Shown here: piece by piece, positions 11,560 to 23,289 of the stretch
Layout: every line of letters begins with the position of its first letter
Numbering within the stretch: position 1 is the first letter of the stretch
Assembly (NCBI GenBank): GCA_024509875.1
Contig: JAMPIV010012229.1
Coordinates: 310,001-374,000, forward strand
Length of the DNA: 64,000 nt
Reading direction: 5' to 3'
From: Oreohelix idahoensis
Lineage: Eukaryota > Mollusca > Gastropoda > Stylommatophora > Oreohelicidae
Notes under the pieces: model-generated
Told to the model about the DNA's origin: nothing
Seen by the model: only the letters and a program-made list of their open reading frames with translations
Databases searched by the model: none
Made by a program: the position numbers and the translations under genes

Positions 11560-11725
11560 CTATGTCTTCGCTACCCTTTTCGTACCTGTCTCCAATTCAC
11601 GTATCGGTGTGTTTGTGTGTGTGTGTGGTCTCCCTCTATTTCAGTTATCCTGGGGGTTTCCACAACAAGTCCTGCCACGTAAGGATATCAACGGGTTTAC
11701 TCAATGTGCCTCCTTTCCAAAGACA
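11560..11725 (-). mobile_element. LINE 3'-end fragment, minus strand
   Basis: The minus-strand translation shows residues of the conserved LINE tail: a 'TLSKPVDILTWQDLLWKP' stretch, then 'LETGTKRVAKT' before a stop. The same region with better conservation is at 27893-28150. A (GT)n tract at about 11608-11630 has expanded inside the coding part. Confidence 0.6.
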
Positions 11726-11936
11726 GCTTCTATTCATCATTTCGTGTTTCACTGTATTACTATATCATCATCAACATTTGCCTGTATGCTCCATAAGGGG
11801 CATTGAGCCACCGCTGCAGCTGGAACTACAGGAAGCCGGCACTGATCATTCACATGCTTATACAGCTGTGGTTTCCGTGGCTATTTGTTTTACAAGATGA
11901 GATTGCTAGACCCCAAGCACACCATTATATTAGTCG

Positions 11937-12064
11937 CCTTGCGGTAGCGGAGTTTTTAGTGCATTGGCTTCCTAGCTCGGTGGTCCATGGTTCGATCCCC
12001 AGTTGAGGTGGGATTTTTTAGACCGCAACCGGCTCCGGGGTCGACCCAGCCTCATAAATTGGGT
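11937..12064 (+). mobile_element. tRNA-derived SINE (third family)
   Basis: GCGGTAGCGGAGTTTTTAGTG gives an A box, and GGTCCATGGTTCGATCCCCAG contains a clean B box (GGTTCGATCC). The body reads GGTGGGATTTTTTAGACCGC, GGGGTCGACCCAGCC, CATAAATTGGGTAC. Its 3' end abuts the SINE array directly. Confidence 0.78.
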
Positions 12065-13393
12065 ACAAGACAAAGACCTTGATACTGTGTCCAGTAAATG
12101 ATAGAAGACTTAAGGACAGTAGTATAGAACAGAGGGTAGGTTTCTGGTATTGTATAAACATTAATAACACATAAGGAAGGGAAACAGTATCAAGGTCTTT
12201 GTCTTGTTTGGACTGACATATACTGCTGTATAGAGGAACAACAGAAGTGATTGCGTCATTAATGGGCTGAGTTGCCCACTGTATACTTCCGGTGTTGTCT
12301 TGTATTTCACACTGATGACTAGTCAGTAAAGCATCCTTTTTATAGCTAGGCGGAGTTGTCGTACGGAAGGTACGGGGTTCGAACCCTGGGTAAGCCACTC
12401 ACGTCTGTTGTTTTTCTGTTGTCCAAGTGTTCTACTTCTTTATTTCTTACGAGTGCCTGAAAACATACCTTTATGTTTGTCTAATATTAATTTACTGTTT
12501 ACAGGCCTCGGGTTTCCCTTCCTTATGTGTTATTAATGTTTATACAATACCAGAAACCTACCCTCTGTTCTATACTACTGTTCTTAAGTCTTCTATCATT
12601 TACTGGACACAGTATCAAGGTCTTTGTCTTGTTTGGACTGACATATACTGCTGTATAGAGGAACAACAGAAGTGATTGCGTCATTAATGGGCTGAGTTGC
12701 CCACTGTATACTTCCGGTGTTGTCTTGTATTTCACACTGATGACTAGTCAGTAAAGCATCCTTTTTATAGCTAGGCGGAGTTGTCGTACGGAAGGTACGG
12801 GGTTCGAACCCTGGGTAAGCCACTCACGTCTGTTGTTTTTCTGTTGCCCATGTGTTCTACTTCTTTATTTCTTACGAGTGCCTGAAAACATACCTTTATG
12901 TTTGTCTAATATTAATTTACTGTTTACAGGCCTCGGGTTTCCCTTCGTTATGTGTTATTAATGTTTATACAATACCAGAAACCTACCCTCTGTTCTATAC
13001 TACTGTCCTTAAGTCTTCTATCATTTACTGGACACAGTATCAAGGTCTTTGTCTTGTTTGGACTGACATATACTGCTGTATAGAGGAACAACAGAAGTGA
13101 TTGCGTCATTAATGGGCTGAGTTGCCCACTGTATACTTCCGGTGTTGTCTTGTATTTCACACTGATGACTAGTCAGTAAAGCATCCTTTTTATAGCTAGG
13201 CGGAGTTGTCGTACGGAAGGTACGGGGGTTCGAATCCTGGGTAAGCCACTCACGTCTGTTGTTTTTCTGTTGTCCAAGTGTTCTACTTCTTTATTTCTTA
13301 CGAGTGCCTGAAAACATACCTTTATGTTTGTCTAATATTAATTTACTGTTTACAGGCCTCGGGTTTCCCTTCCTTATGTGTTATTAATGTTTA
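12065..13393. mobile_element. Tandem family E SINE array with inverted left arm, 425-bp unit
   Basis: From about 12187 to 13393 the sequence is a near-identical 425-bp direct repeat of almost three units. Each unit holds the tRNA-like SINE (B box GGGTTCGAACCC) and a ~170-bp spacer. From 12065 to about 12186 the same spacer is present in the opposite orientation, so the strand switches at about 12186. Repeated short open frames here are shadows. I could not identify a target duplication at this copy. Confidence 0.88.
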
Positions 13394-13553
13394 ATCTAAG
13401 AAAGCCAGTTCGCAAGGGATGTCTTTGATGTCGTTTCGGCATAGCGAGTGAGCGAACAGTAGAATCATTTATCTTAGAAGTTTAGCTCGATGATTCCCCT
13501 GATAAGTACTAGGTGTGAATTTTCACATCTGTTAGAGATATTGCACTAAATCA

Positions 13554-13713
<160 letters not shown>

Positions 13714-14059
13714 CCTTCTCTCCTAGTCAGTTATCAGTCTCTCAGAAATTTTGGATAAATCTAATCACGCCAGACTAGGAACCATTTTATTCGTTAAATG
13801 TGTTAAATTGTCCCATGGGGATTTAAATTTATGATTGTGGCTTGGTCAAAACCCAGCGGCTAGCTGTTTTTCTCTATTGTGGTCTTTGACTCAGTTACTG
13901 AAGGAATAATAGTTGTCGTTTTCCTTGGCGTTCGTCCCCGTACCGGTGTGAACAGGAATTGCCAGGGCGAGACACTAACATTTTTAAAACTGTAAATTTG
14001 AGTAAAGGGACATACCAATATACCCAGATTTTTCCATTCAATTTTATCAGCCCGCTGTG

Positions 14060-14438
<379 letters not shown>

Positions 14439-15067
14439 TCCCGACTACTGACAGTCGTTTACCCAAGTGAATTTTATCCAGGAGTATACACTGTTTCATA
14501 ATCGGTACTCATCTCAAAGAGTCAGCCGATGGGATTTACCATCATCATCATCAGTGTTACATATGATAACATTTAGCTTCGCAACCAGATGCTTAGCACT
14601 ACGGGAATTAATTTATCCTCTTTTCCAACTGAGGACGTCCAGAGCACGTCTTGCTTCAGTAACTATTTGTGGTGACAGCGATTTCCTCCAGGGAACATTA
14701 TGACACCAAAGTTGGCGTCCACCTTGTAATTATTACTCGATATTAGGCTAGACAGGGGCTATCTTTGGCAACCCTACCTGACAGTATATGCTCAGGGATT
14801 ACTGTATGTTTTCAATGAATACAAACATCACTAGTAGGTAAGCGAGATTGTATGTGGCCACAGATTGACAGAGTGAGGAAAGAGGAGTGAATATTTCCTT
14901 TTGTTATAATCATTGTATCCGTTTCTTTTTTTATTCGCTAACCTGATTATTTTATTGGATAGCTTAAGTAGAAACTTTGTTCTTACTATACTGTCTATTC
15001 TATACCCTAGTGTTAATCTTTGACCTTTTGAGTTATTAACTTCTTGCGGGATCTTTTCTCAACGGAA

Positions 15068-15084
15068 GGGGGGGGGGGGGGGGG
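15068..15084. repeat. Homopolymer G17
   Basis: Seventeen consecutive G, unusual in this AT-rich context. It has G-quadruplex potential on the + strand. Confidence 0.9.
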
Positions 15085-15264
15085 CATTTATGGGGTTATT
15101 TTCATATGTCTGTAAAACTTGATTTATATTGATTTCTATATGTTTGATGTTGTGAGAAGTTTAAGTGATAAATAAACTAAACAAAACTTAATTTATCTTG
15201 TCGGTGAGCCCTATACCCAATTATCCATAGTTTTTTCCACGTTTGTATGTCTTGTTGTCACATA

Positions 15265-15268
<4 letters not shown>

Positions 15269-15301
<33 letters not shown>
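15269..15301. repeat. (TG)n microsatellite
   Basis: About 16 TG dinucleotides inside family A copy 3. Confidence 0.97.
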
Positions 15302-15306
<5 letters not shown>

Positions 15307-15743
15307 ACTTATAATTAACATTATAGGGAAGTGTGACAGATCGTCTTCTTCTAATGATAGCCGTAAAGATAGGCTGGTATAGAGAAACCACTCATTCCAG
15401 AGACGTATCTTCAACTTAATCTATTTCACTCGTGGAATCTATTCTAACACCTTTCTTTCTCATATACCCCACTATTCTGCTCTACTCAGACGGGACCAAA
15501 TAAATCCCCATACCTATCTTGTAAAATTTACGACAGGTAGTGAGATCGGATACCTAGCATTCTCGTACAATGGGGAAAAAAAATCTCTCGGCAGTTGGAA
15601 ATCGGCAAGAGTAGGCAACACGACTGCTTGCCCTGGCAAAAATTTACAAAATTAATAAAAGCTACCCACCACAAAAACATTTATAGAATGTGTGATTCCT
15701 ATATACACATATTGGGATCATGTCCAGTGCTACGGAGTTCGTG

Positions 15744-16268
15744 ACACATAAGGAAGGGAAACCCGAGGCCTGTAAACAGTAAATTAATATTAGACAAACA
15801 TAAAGGTATGTTTTTCAGGCACTCGTAAGAAATAAAGAAGTAGAACACTAGACAACAGAAAAACAACAGACGTGAGTGGCTTACCCAGGGTTCGAATCCC
15901 GTACCTTCCGTACGACAACACCGCCTAGCTATACAAGCGAATCACACTATCCTCCCGGCCAGCTAGGCATCCCCAAAAAAAGATGCTATACTGACCGGTC
16001 ATTAGTGCGAAACACAAGACAACACCGGAAGTTTACAATGGGCACCTCAGCCTATTAATGACGCAATCACTTCTGTTGTTCCCCTATTCTACAGTACGTG
16101 TCAGTCCACACAAGACAAAGACCTTGATACTGTGTCCAGTAAATGATAGAAGACTTAAGAACCCTGGGTAAGCCACTCGCGTCTGTTGTTTTTCTGTTGT
16201 CTGGTGTTCTACTTCTTTATTTCTTACGAGCGCCTGAAAAACACCTTTATGTTTGTCTAATATTAATC
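15744..16268. mobile_element. Family E SINE, full unit inverted plus 3' piece, with 13-bp target duplication
   Basis: The direct repeat TACGGAGTTCGTG flanks the insertion at 15731-15743 and 16269-16281. Inside, 15744 to about 16160 is one full unit on the minus strand (tRNA-like B box GGTTCGAATCCC read in reverse). About 16161-16268 is only the 3' part of a unit on the plus strand, ending in TAATATTAATC-like sequence. The inversion point is at GACTTAAG|AACCCTGGG. This is the simplest example of the inverted architecture seen in the larger arrays. Confidence 0.9.
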
Positions 16269-16281
16269 TACGGAGTTCGTG

Positions 16282-16761
16282 CACTGTGCTGAGATTGTTA
16301 TTGTGTGATCCAAGGGATGAGATTGGAGCACTGATAGAGTTGCCCGTGTTCGATGAAGATGGTCTTCAAACAAACAAACAAACAAACCAAACTCACAAGA
16401 TGTTGAACAAGGTATTCCAGGCATGAGACTCACTTATTTTCAGTGTCTATAGCACTTAGCACTTTTCTTTGGCCTGTACATATTTCTTGTCCTTGTCGCC
16501 TGTTTGTAACCGTTGCTGACGAAGAGTGAGCCCCGAAAAGTCCCATGTTTCCTGTGTACCGTCAATTTGTAAAACTGATTACGTACCATTTTATGCTTTG
16601 CTTTATATGTTTCTTTCTTTTGCATGGATCAAAACAACAGCAGCAACAAACATTACTGGACATTGAAAACACCAGCAAACAATAATAGATTTGGAGTAAG
16701 TATTTCTGCACACCATGCAAACATTACAGGTACTCAGAACACATTAAGCAAACATTACTGT
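16282..16761. other. Unannotated stretch with (AAAC)n tract
   Basis: ATGGTCTTCAAACAAACAAAC at about 16360-16385 looks like the 3' tail of a LINE or SINE whose body I cannot identify. The rest is unremarkable. Confidence 0.45.
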
Positions 16762-17037
<276 letters not shown>

Positions 17038-18029
17038 TAGGTAATTTTGATATGGACATTAGAGAAGCGTTAGGAATTCGACAAACAACGAAGATAATAA
17101 ATACCAAAGGCATGAGAAAGGTCAATGAACAAAGAAATGTAACCACAAAGTAATGGAATACGTTATCACCCTTTACTAAAAACGTGCTGAGAAGAGGAGC
17201 TGTTAAAAACGTCATGAAAGGTGAGAAAACAGATGCGATGAAAAGAAGGGGGAGACAAAGGGAAAAATTCATGAGCTTAACACCGTGGAAATGGAGGAAG
17301 CCAACAATCTGCAGAACTGAAAGAAAGCGTAAAAAACTACATCAGTAGAAAGCGCTTACACAATGTACATTTTGATAGTGATGGTAATGTACAGCAATCC
17401 CAAACCTTAACGAGATTTTCAAACTTTAGGATTTAATTGCTAGCATAATGAAGCGCAACCCCAAGATGGAACGTAGCTCTATGGTAATCCGTAACATAGA
17501 ACAAGATCTAACTTTCTACATGGTACTTCTTGAAGAGAAAAAATGGTGGCAAAACAAAGCAAGGTAGATTCGTATTTATAAAAGTCTCATCGCATATATT
17601 CTGTCTCTATTTATCATACAGCCATGCTTTCCACACAACTTTCTGCAAACTGTCGTCTGATGATGAAGACAGCTCAGCTGTGAAAACTGTAGCCACAAGC
17701 AACGGAAGTAGCAATTAAAATCCTATAATATATATTTTATATATTTTTGAAACTAAAGTACATACATAATATTTCGTTTGTGCTCAAAATATCTGATAAT
17801 TATATGTAGCTTATAAATGTTGTTAACTATTTTGTTTTTGTATTTTATCACGTTTTACTTAATTTTAATAGCTTTCTGGACCTCTGGAATGAATTTTGAT
17901 TTCTAAAAAATGTATTTTCGATTAGCGCTTTTTTCTGTTAGCGCCCACGTTTTCAAGAACGTACTAACAACGTGGGATTGCTGTACACTAAAAACAACAA
18001 CCAAGAAGTAACAAATTTTCATAAATGGG
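17038..18029. other. Unannotated A-rich stretch
   Basis: No gene or TE terminus was recognised. The last part, from about 17930, may belong to the LINE fragment that follows. Confidence 0.4.
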
Positions 18030-18925
18030 GGCTTGCGGAGAATAGAAGGACTGAAACTGTATAACAAGGAAGCTAATGTGGAACAGATGACCAGAACTGG
18101 ACAGTTGCCAGTGGAGCACGAGATGAGAAGATGTGCTTGCTCGATCCCCTCAGGGTTCGAATTATCCACTCTTATACACTGGGTGCAGAAAATAGGCTGT
18201 CAGTGGCGACAGGACGATTCTCCAGCAACTTCAGAGCAGAGGCCTTGAAAACTGCAGCAGAGGTTATATTGACAGAAGAAAGCGCAGAGAGACAAGTTGC
18301 TTTCTTTACTGATGCACAGTCAGTAATTGCAATGTTGAAAAGCCAAAATAATACAGACCTGGATGATCTCAGAATAGTGCTCCACAAACTTTGTCAATGA
18401 TTCAAAAGTGTTGTGATCCAATGGATCCCATCTCATTGTAACATCACCGGCAATGAAAAAGCTGACAGAATGGCAAAAGAAGGTTCACATCTACCTCAGC
18501 CTTATGCAAGCATAACTTTTGAGAGGCAAAGAGTTTTATCAGAATCAGATACAGAAACAAATGGAATGTAGAACATCCAGGGCACACACAGAATGATGCT
18601 TACTACCAGCTCCACAGAAGAGAACAAGTGGTAATCTTCAGACTCCGCACTGGCCACAACAGATTGAGATACCATCTATTCAACAAGCTAAAGATAGGAA
18701 CTACCGATCAGTGTAACTGTGGCACTGATAAAATGACTGCTGAACATCTGCTTCAAAGTTGCCCCTTATTTGTGGTACAGAGAAAGTGCATATGGCCGAC
18801 GCCAGCTCCTTTCGTGGAAAAGCTTTACGGGGATTCAAATAGCCTCAAACTGACTACTGCTTTCTTTGAGAACATTCAAGTGGACGTCTGAGAGTGTACG
18901 AAGAAGAAGAATAAGAAGATACCCT
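18030..18925 (+). pseudogene. RNase H domain and C-terminus of a LINE polyprotein, broken
   Basis: Frames around 18131-18400 and 18400-18540 encode an RNase H-type domain. They carry 'FRAEALKTAAEVIL' (position of the catalytic Glu), 'FFTDAQSVIAML' (position of a catalytic Asp) and, after a TGA at about 18400, 'IQWIPSHCNITGNEKADRMAKEG' (final His and Asp). Further on, 18628-18891 encodes 'FRLRTGHNRLRYHLFNKL' and a Cys/His cluster 'CNCGTDKMTAEHLLQSC', the typical tail after RNase H in Jockey-like LINEs and related retroposons. Stops and frame changes separate the pieces, and no RT lies upstream. A GAAGAAGAATAAGAAG tail ends it at about 18925. Confidence 0.8.
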
Positions 18926-18951
18926 TGAACCAACAAAATAATGGGGTGGAG

Positions 18952-19555
18952 TGTTGAGAGGTTATTTGCGTATTTTATTTCGTGCTTATTTTTGTTTGTA
19001 GCTTTTGCACGATTGTTTATCAGTATCCAATATTCATATGAAGTTAATGTCCAGGGTTCTTTCTTAACGTGCCTGGCAAACAAGTATTAATTTACTTTTG
19101 TGCACACATCTCTTTCACCAGCGAATGTAATAACAGCTAAGTGACGGTTTATAACTTTAATACACATGAAGAACTTCACAATAGACCCATTGATGTGGTC
19201 AGGCAATTTGTACACAACCAAGATTAATAATAGTAATAAAAGTCACTCATAGCTATGAAACAATCCTTTCGGTCATGAAATATGGAATACAGTTATATAC
19301 TTCCATCTACAGGATATTATACACATGAATATATCTTATGGGCTATACACATACACACATCCATATACACATCTGCACAGCCAAAACGGCTGGTCACTGA
19401 ATGCCGCCCTTCGCTGCAAAACTCTCTCTCTTTCACACGCCTCGATAGCGATCCTTTTCCTGCCCGTCTCATCACGTGACGTAGCGTGGCTATTGGGCTG
19501 TCGTAGTGAAGTGCCAAACTGGGCATTAAAACTACTGCATTTTTTAACTCCCAAC
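18952..19555 (-). repeat. 3' LTR of the first Gmr1-type element
   Basis: This 604-bp copy is a direct repeat of 25492-26082. On the + strand it begins TGTTGAGAGG and ends CTCCCAACA, giving short imperfect terminal inverted repeats (TGTTGRGAG). Confidence 0.93.
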
Positions 19556-19580
19556 ATTGCCCCCCCCCCTTCCTATTCCC
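19556..19580 (-). other. Polypurine tract next to the 3' LTR
   Basis: On the coding (minus) strand the sequence just before the LTR is GGAATAGGAAGGGGGGGGGG, then CAA and TGTTGGG. This is where plus-strand DNA synthesis would be primed. Confidence 0.85.
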
Positions 19581-19858
19581 GAGCGGAAACCAAGGGTTTT
19601 TGTTTGAGAACAGTCTATAGTTAGCCCAAGAACTATTAATCTATTAGGAAATAAAAATCATACTGTTCAGAATAATATATATGAAATAGTAATTGTAGTA
19701 CCAAATGATATGAAAACAGATATATCTAAACGGTTTAGACAAAATGTAATCCAGTCTTTCAAAAAATGCAATTAAAGTCGTAAAATGAATGTTTCAATAG
19801 TATATCACCTGAAAAACAAAACAAGATCAGACAATATCAACATCTGGCACAAACAATG

Positions 19859-21391
19859 TCAATTTGCAGCTACATTTCTAGACAATAGGTCTGCCAGAAA
19901 GTTTTCTGATCCCTTAATTGGGATAATTGTATATCTATATTCTTGGATGAGCAAAAACCATATGTGTAGTCTACTGTTTGTTGTAGTTTTTTTATTTAGA
20001 GATGTTAGTGGACGGTGATCCGTCTGGAGGTAGAAGTGTGCGCCAAGTAAATAGCGTGATAACTCGCCCATACACCAAATGATGGACAAGATTTCTCTTT
20101 CACTGGTGGAATACCGAGTTTCTACTTGTAGCAACCTCCTGCTTACATACAAGCATGGATGTGGAGTATCATTGAACCATTGCAACAGGCAACCACAAAT
20201 GCCAGTCTGGGAAGCATCAGTCCTCAGAAGAAATGGCATAGTGATATTATGTAACACCAAAATAGGTGCCTTGGAAAATACGGTTTTAATTTTGTTCAAA
20301 GCTTCACTGCAAGTATCGGACCAAACAATTTTATTAGGAGCTCCCTTTCTAGTCAAAGATGACAGGACAGAAGAAATAGATGAAAAGTTCGGAATGAACT
20401 TGTGAAAAAAGTTAATGAGTCCTAACATGCTCCTAACTTGTTTCTTTGTCCGAGGGGTGTCTAATTCTAATATGCGTTTGACAGTTTGCTCATCAGGGTA
20501 TAACCTGTGGTTACCAACACGGTGACCAAGAAATGAAATTTCTCGACAACCAATCTGAACCTATGAAGGTCTAACTGTCAACCCATGCTTTCTAAGTAGC
20601 ATTAATAAAGATTTTAATCCTGTGATATGTTCTTGCCAAGAACTATGGAATAAACAGATGTCGTCTATGTATGCGATGACATCAGACCTATCTCCTAAGA
20701 GTCTCCGCATCATGCGCACAAAAGTCGCGGGAGCATTGACAAGGCCAAACCACATATAATTCCATTGGAATAACCCATATGGAGTCATAAATGCGGTTAG
20801 CGGTTTGGCTTTATCAGTTAAAGGGATCTGCCAATATCCCTTGGATAGATCTAGTTTGCTAAAGTATGTTAGCCTGGGATAGTTGTGATAAGAGATCCTC
20901 CAATACAGGCATAGGCTCAGCATCTGTGAAAGTGACACTGTTAAGACGCCTAAAATCAATCCAGTTGCGAAGAGATTTGTCCTTCTTTCTAACTAGAACC
21001 ATAGGAAAAGAATAGGATGATTCAGAAGGAGAAATGATGCCCATGCTAGCATATTCTTAAGTTCACTATCCACCTGAGATCTGTAGTGTAATGGTATAGT
21101 ATACGGTCTGAGTTTGATAGGGTGATCATAACTCAATGTAATTTCATGAGAGATAACATCAGTGCGACCTGGAAGTTCAGACAGCACATCAGAGAAAGAC
21201 TTTAAAACAGCAAGAGCCTGTTCTCGATAACCAGAATCTAAATCACCTGATACAGTTACATCTCTCCAAGATTCGGAAGATGTTAAAGGCAGCAGAGGAA
21301 AATTAAAAGAAATATCGCTCGCTGTAGAATCGTCAGATTCCACAACAGCTGACAAAGTGTGTCTAACAGGTTCATCAGAAATACTGTCCAA
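19859..21391 (-). pseudogene. pol: Reverse transcriptase-RNase H of the first Gmr1-type element, frameshifted
   Basis: RT pieces occupy successive frames: 21391-20993 (linker and fingers, IKLRPYTIP), 21044-20859 (SYSFPMVLVRKKD, DFRRLN) and 20959-20561. The last has YFSKLDLSKGYWQIP with the first catalytic Asp and VIAYIDDICLF with the catalytic Asp pair. RNase H lies at 20428-19859 with LLRTDASQTGICG (Asp), STSEREILSIIW (Glu), LQTDHRPLTSL (Asp) and the final FLADLLSRN (Asp). Catalytic residues are retained but at least three frame changes break the chain. It lies downstream of integrase and ends about 300 bp before the 3' LTR, which confirms the order PR-INT-RT-RH. Confidence 0.9.
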
Positions 21392-21399
21392 GATAGGTT

Positions 21400-23211
21400 C
21401 TAACTCAGAAGGGCGCTCACATACAATTTTAACATATTAATGTAAAATGTTTTAATTTTGCCCCTCATGTCAATGGCATAATCTACATCAGTTTTCTTCT
21501 CAACCACTTTAAAAGGACCTTGCCAGGAAATTAGCAGTTTATTTTTCATGGTTGTAAGAAGTAGCCATACTTGTTCTCCTGATAAGAACGACCGCAATTT
21601 CCGAGATTGGTTGCAGCGCAATCTCGACCTATGCGAAGCATTACGCATCATACTTGATGCATAAGTACATGCTTCCACAAGGCGTTGTCTGAGATCAATG
21701 ACCAGTTCATAGCTGGTGTGGACAGTATTATCCTCCACTGATCCCAACAACAAATCCTTGAGTATGTGCATAGGACCTCTAGGGTTGGCACCATATACCA
21801 ACTCAAATGGCGAAAAGCCAGTGCTCTCATGGGGCACTTCTCTGTAAGCAAACAAGACCACCGGCAACATTCGGTCCCAGCCACGAGGACATGTCTCGGT
21901 GACTTTGCCTAAGAACTGCTTTAACAAGCCATTGAAACGCTCGCAAACGCCATTGCTTTCCGGGTGGTATGGGTTAGTAAAAGAATATTTCATCATCTGA
22001 GACATAAATTGAGTACCACGATCTGATAAGATTTCCTGAGGAAATCCTATACGGCAAAAAATAACAAATAAAGCATCAGCGACAGCTGCTGAGATGATAG
22101 TCTTCAATGGTATGGCCTCCGGCCAACGTGTACATAAGTTTATACACGTTAGGATATATCGATATCCTCTATCTGACATGACTGACATAGGACCAACTAT
22201 GTCAACCGCAAGCTTGATGAAAGGCCGTAATGGCACATCAGTGACTTGTAATGGTGCAGCATGGTGCTTGCCCTTACGTGCTACCTTTTGACAAGTTGTA
22301 CATGACCTGCAGTATAGCTTTACGTCTTTGTTAACACAGGGCCAATAAAAATTTGAGGTGACACGAAACAAGGTACGCTTAATTCCAATATGACCAGCTA
22401 AAAGCGAGTCATGGGCAGTATTCAATACAATAGGCCTAAAACACTTTGGAATAACTACCTGTCTCCTGACTAAAACATAGTTGTCAAAGCATCTAGTCAG
22501 TACTGAGTTTTTAATTTCGAACCAGTAACGTGAAGTTTTTGTCTTCTTCACATGTTTGCTTTCTGCTATAGTAAACAATGGTTGCAAAGCAACATCTTCG
22601 CGCTGTTTGGCCGCGAACGCCTGGGGGGAAACATTATGAATATTCTGAAGAGATGCTCTCTCACTAAATGGTATAGCTGGCTCTGTCTTGGATTCAGTGG
22701 CATGCTGGGCCCTAGTGACCACAGCGTTAGCCAACACTGGGTGATATTCAACCCATTTATGTATCTCCTCTGCAGAGCAATCCTTAATACCTGGTATATT
22801 ATCAAGGATAATGTCTGATACTGCTTCGTCCAGGACACATGCCTTTACCTTACCTGTAAAGAAAGGTGTGGCAATATCTATTTCTGCCACTGGGTAACAC
22901 TCTATACTCCCTCCAAATGTTATGCACTTCACTGTTTTACCAGTAAAGGCAGATTCATCAATTAACGATCTACGAACTCCGACAGTGGTACATCCAGAAT
23001 CACGAAGGACACTTACAGGCCTGTTATACAGGAAACCAGTATATAACGTGAGGCGTCCTACGTTCTCACAAGATGACATAGCGGGTAGAGCATGCCCGCA
23101 GATCAATCTGGGCTGTGAACCAGGTTGGAATAGATTTGCACCCATAACAATTTTCATCATTAAGTGAGCTAACAACACATGCATTGGCATGGTCGGCTCC
23201 CTTCTCATCAT
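21400..23211 (-). CDS. pol: Protease-integrase polyprotein segment of the first Gmr1-type element
   Basis: This uninterrupted 603-residue frame begins with a CGHALPA motif (residues 38-44), followed by an aspartic protease with DSGCTTVGV (catalytic Asp71). Integrase follows: a zinc-binding region with His267, His274 and the CRSCTTC cluster (301-307), then catalytic Asp337 (AVDIVG), Asp397 (SDRGTQF) and Glu424 (NGVCERFN). Only 26 residues separate Asp397 from Glu424, against 35 in element 2, so a stretch of nine is lost and the enzyme should be dead. A C-terminal WQGPFKV motif marks a GPY/F domain. The frame ends with a frameshift at the integrase-RT boundary (about 21410). Protease would cleave the polyprotein and integrase would join cDNA to the host chromosome. 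Confidence 0.9.
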   Translation of the reverse strand: MMRREPTMPMHVLLAHLMMKIVMGANLFQPGSQPRLICGHALPAMSSCENVGRLTLYTGFLYNRPVSVLRDSGCTTVGVRRSLIDESAFTGKTVKCITFGGSIECYPVAEIDIATPFFTGKVKACVLDEAVSDIILDNIPGIKDCSAEEIHKWVEYHPVLANAVVTRAQHATESKTEPAIPFSERASLQNIHNVSPQAFAAKQREDVALQPLFTIAESKHVKKTKTSRYWFEIKNSVLTRCFDNYVLVRRQVVIPKCFRPIVLNTAHDSLLAGHIGIKRTLFRVTSNFYWPCVNKDVKLYCRSCTTCQKVARKGKHHAAPLQVTDVPLRPFIKLAVDIVGPMSVMSDRGYRYILTCINLCTRWPEAIPLKTIISAAVADALFVIFCRIGFPQEILSDRGTQFMSQMMKYSFTNPYHPESNGVCERFNGLLKQFLGKVTETCPRGWDRMLPVVLFAYREVPHESTGFSPFELVYGANPRGPMHILKDLLLGSVEDNTVHTSYELVIDLRQRLVEACTYASSMMRNASHRSRLRCNQSRKLRSFLSGEQVWLLLTTMKNKLLISWQGPFKVVEKKTDVDYAIDMRGKIKTFYINMLKLYVSALLS

Positions 23212-23289
23212 TCTTCTTTGTAGTTACCCATGCATTACCCTTATCATGGTTGCTATTGTCATGATGCCCACAGTGTTTGTTAGTACTGT

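Noticed and set aside
18131..18891. Host RNase H1 gene
   Set aside because: The Cys/His tail, the broken frames and the GAA tail match a LINE polyprotein end, not a cellular RNase H.
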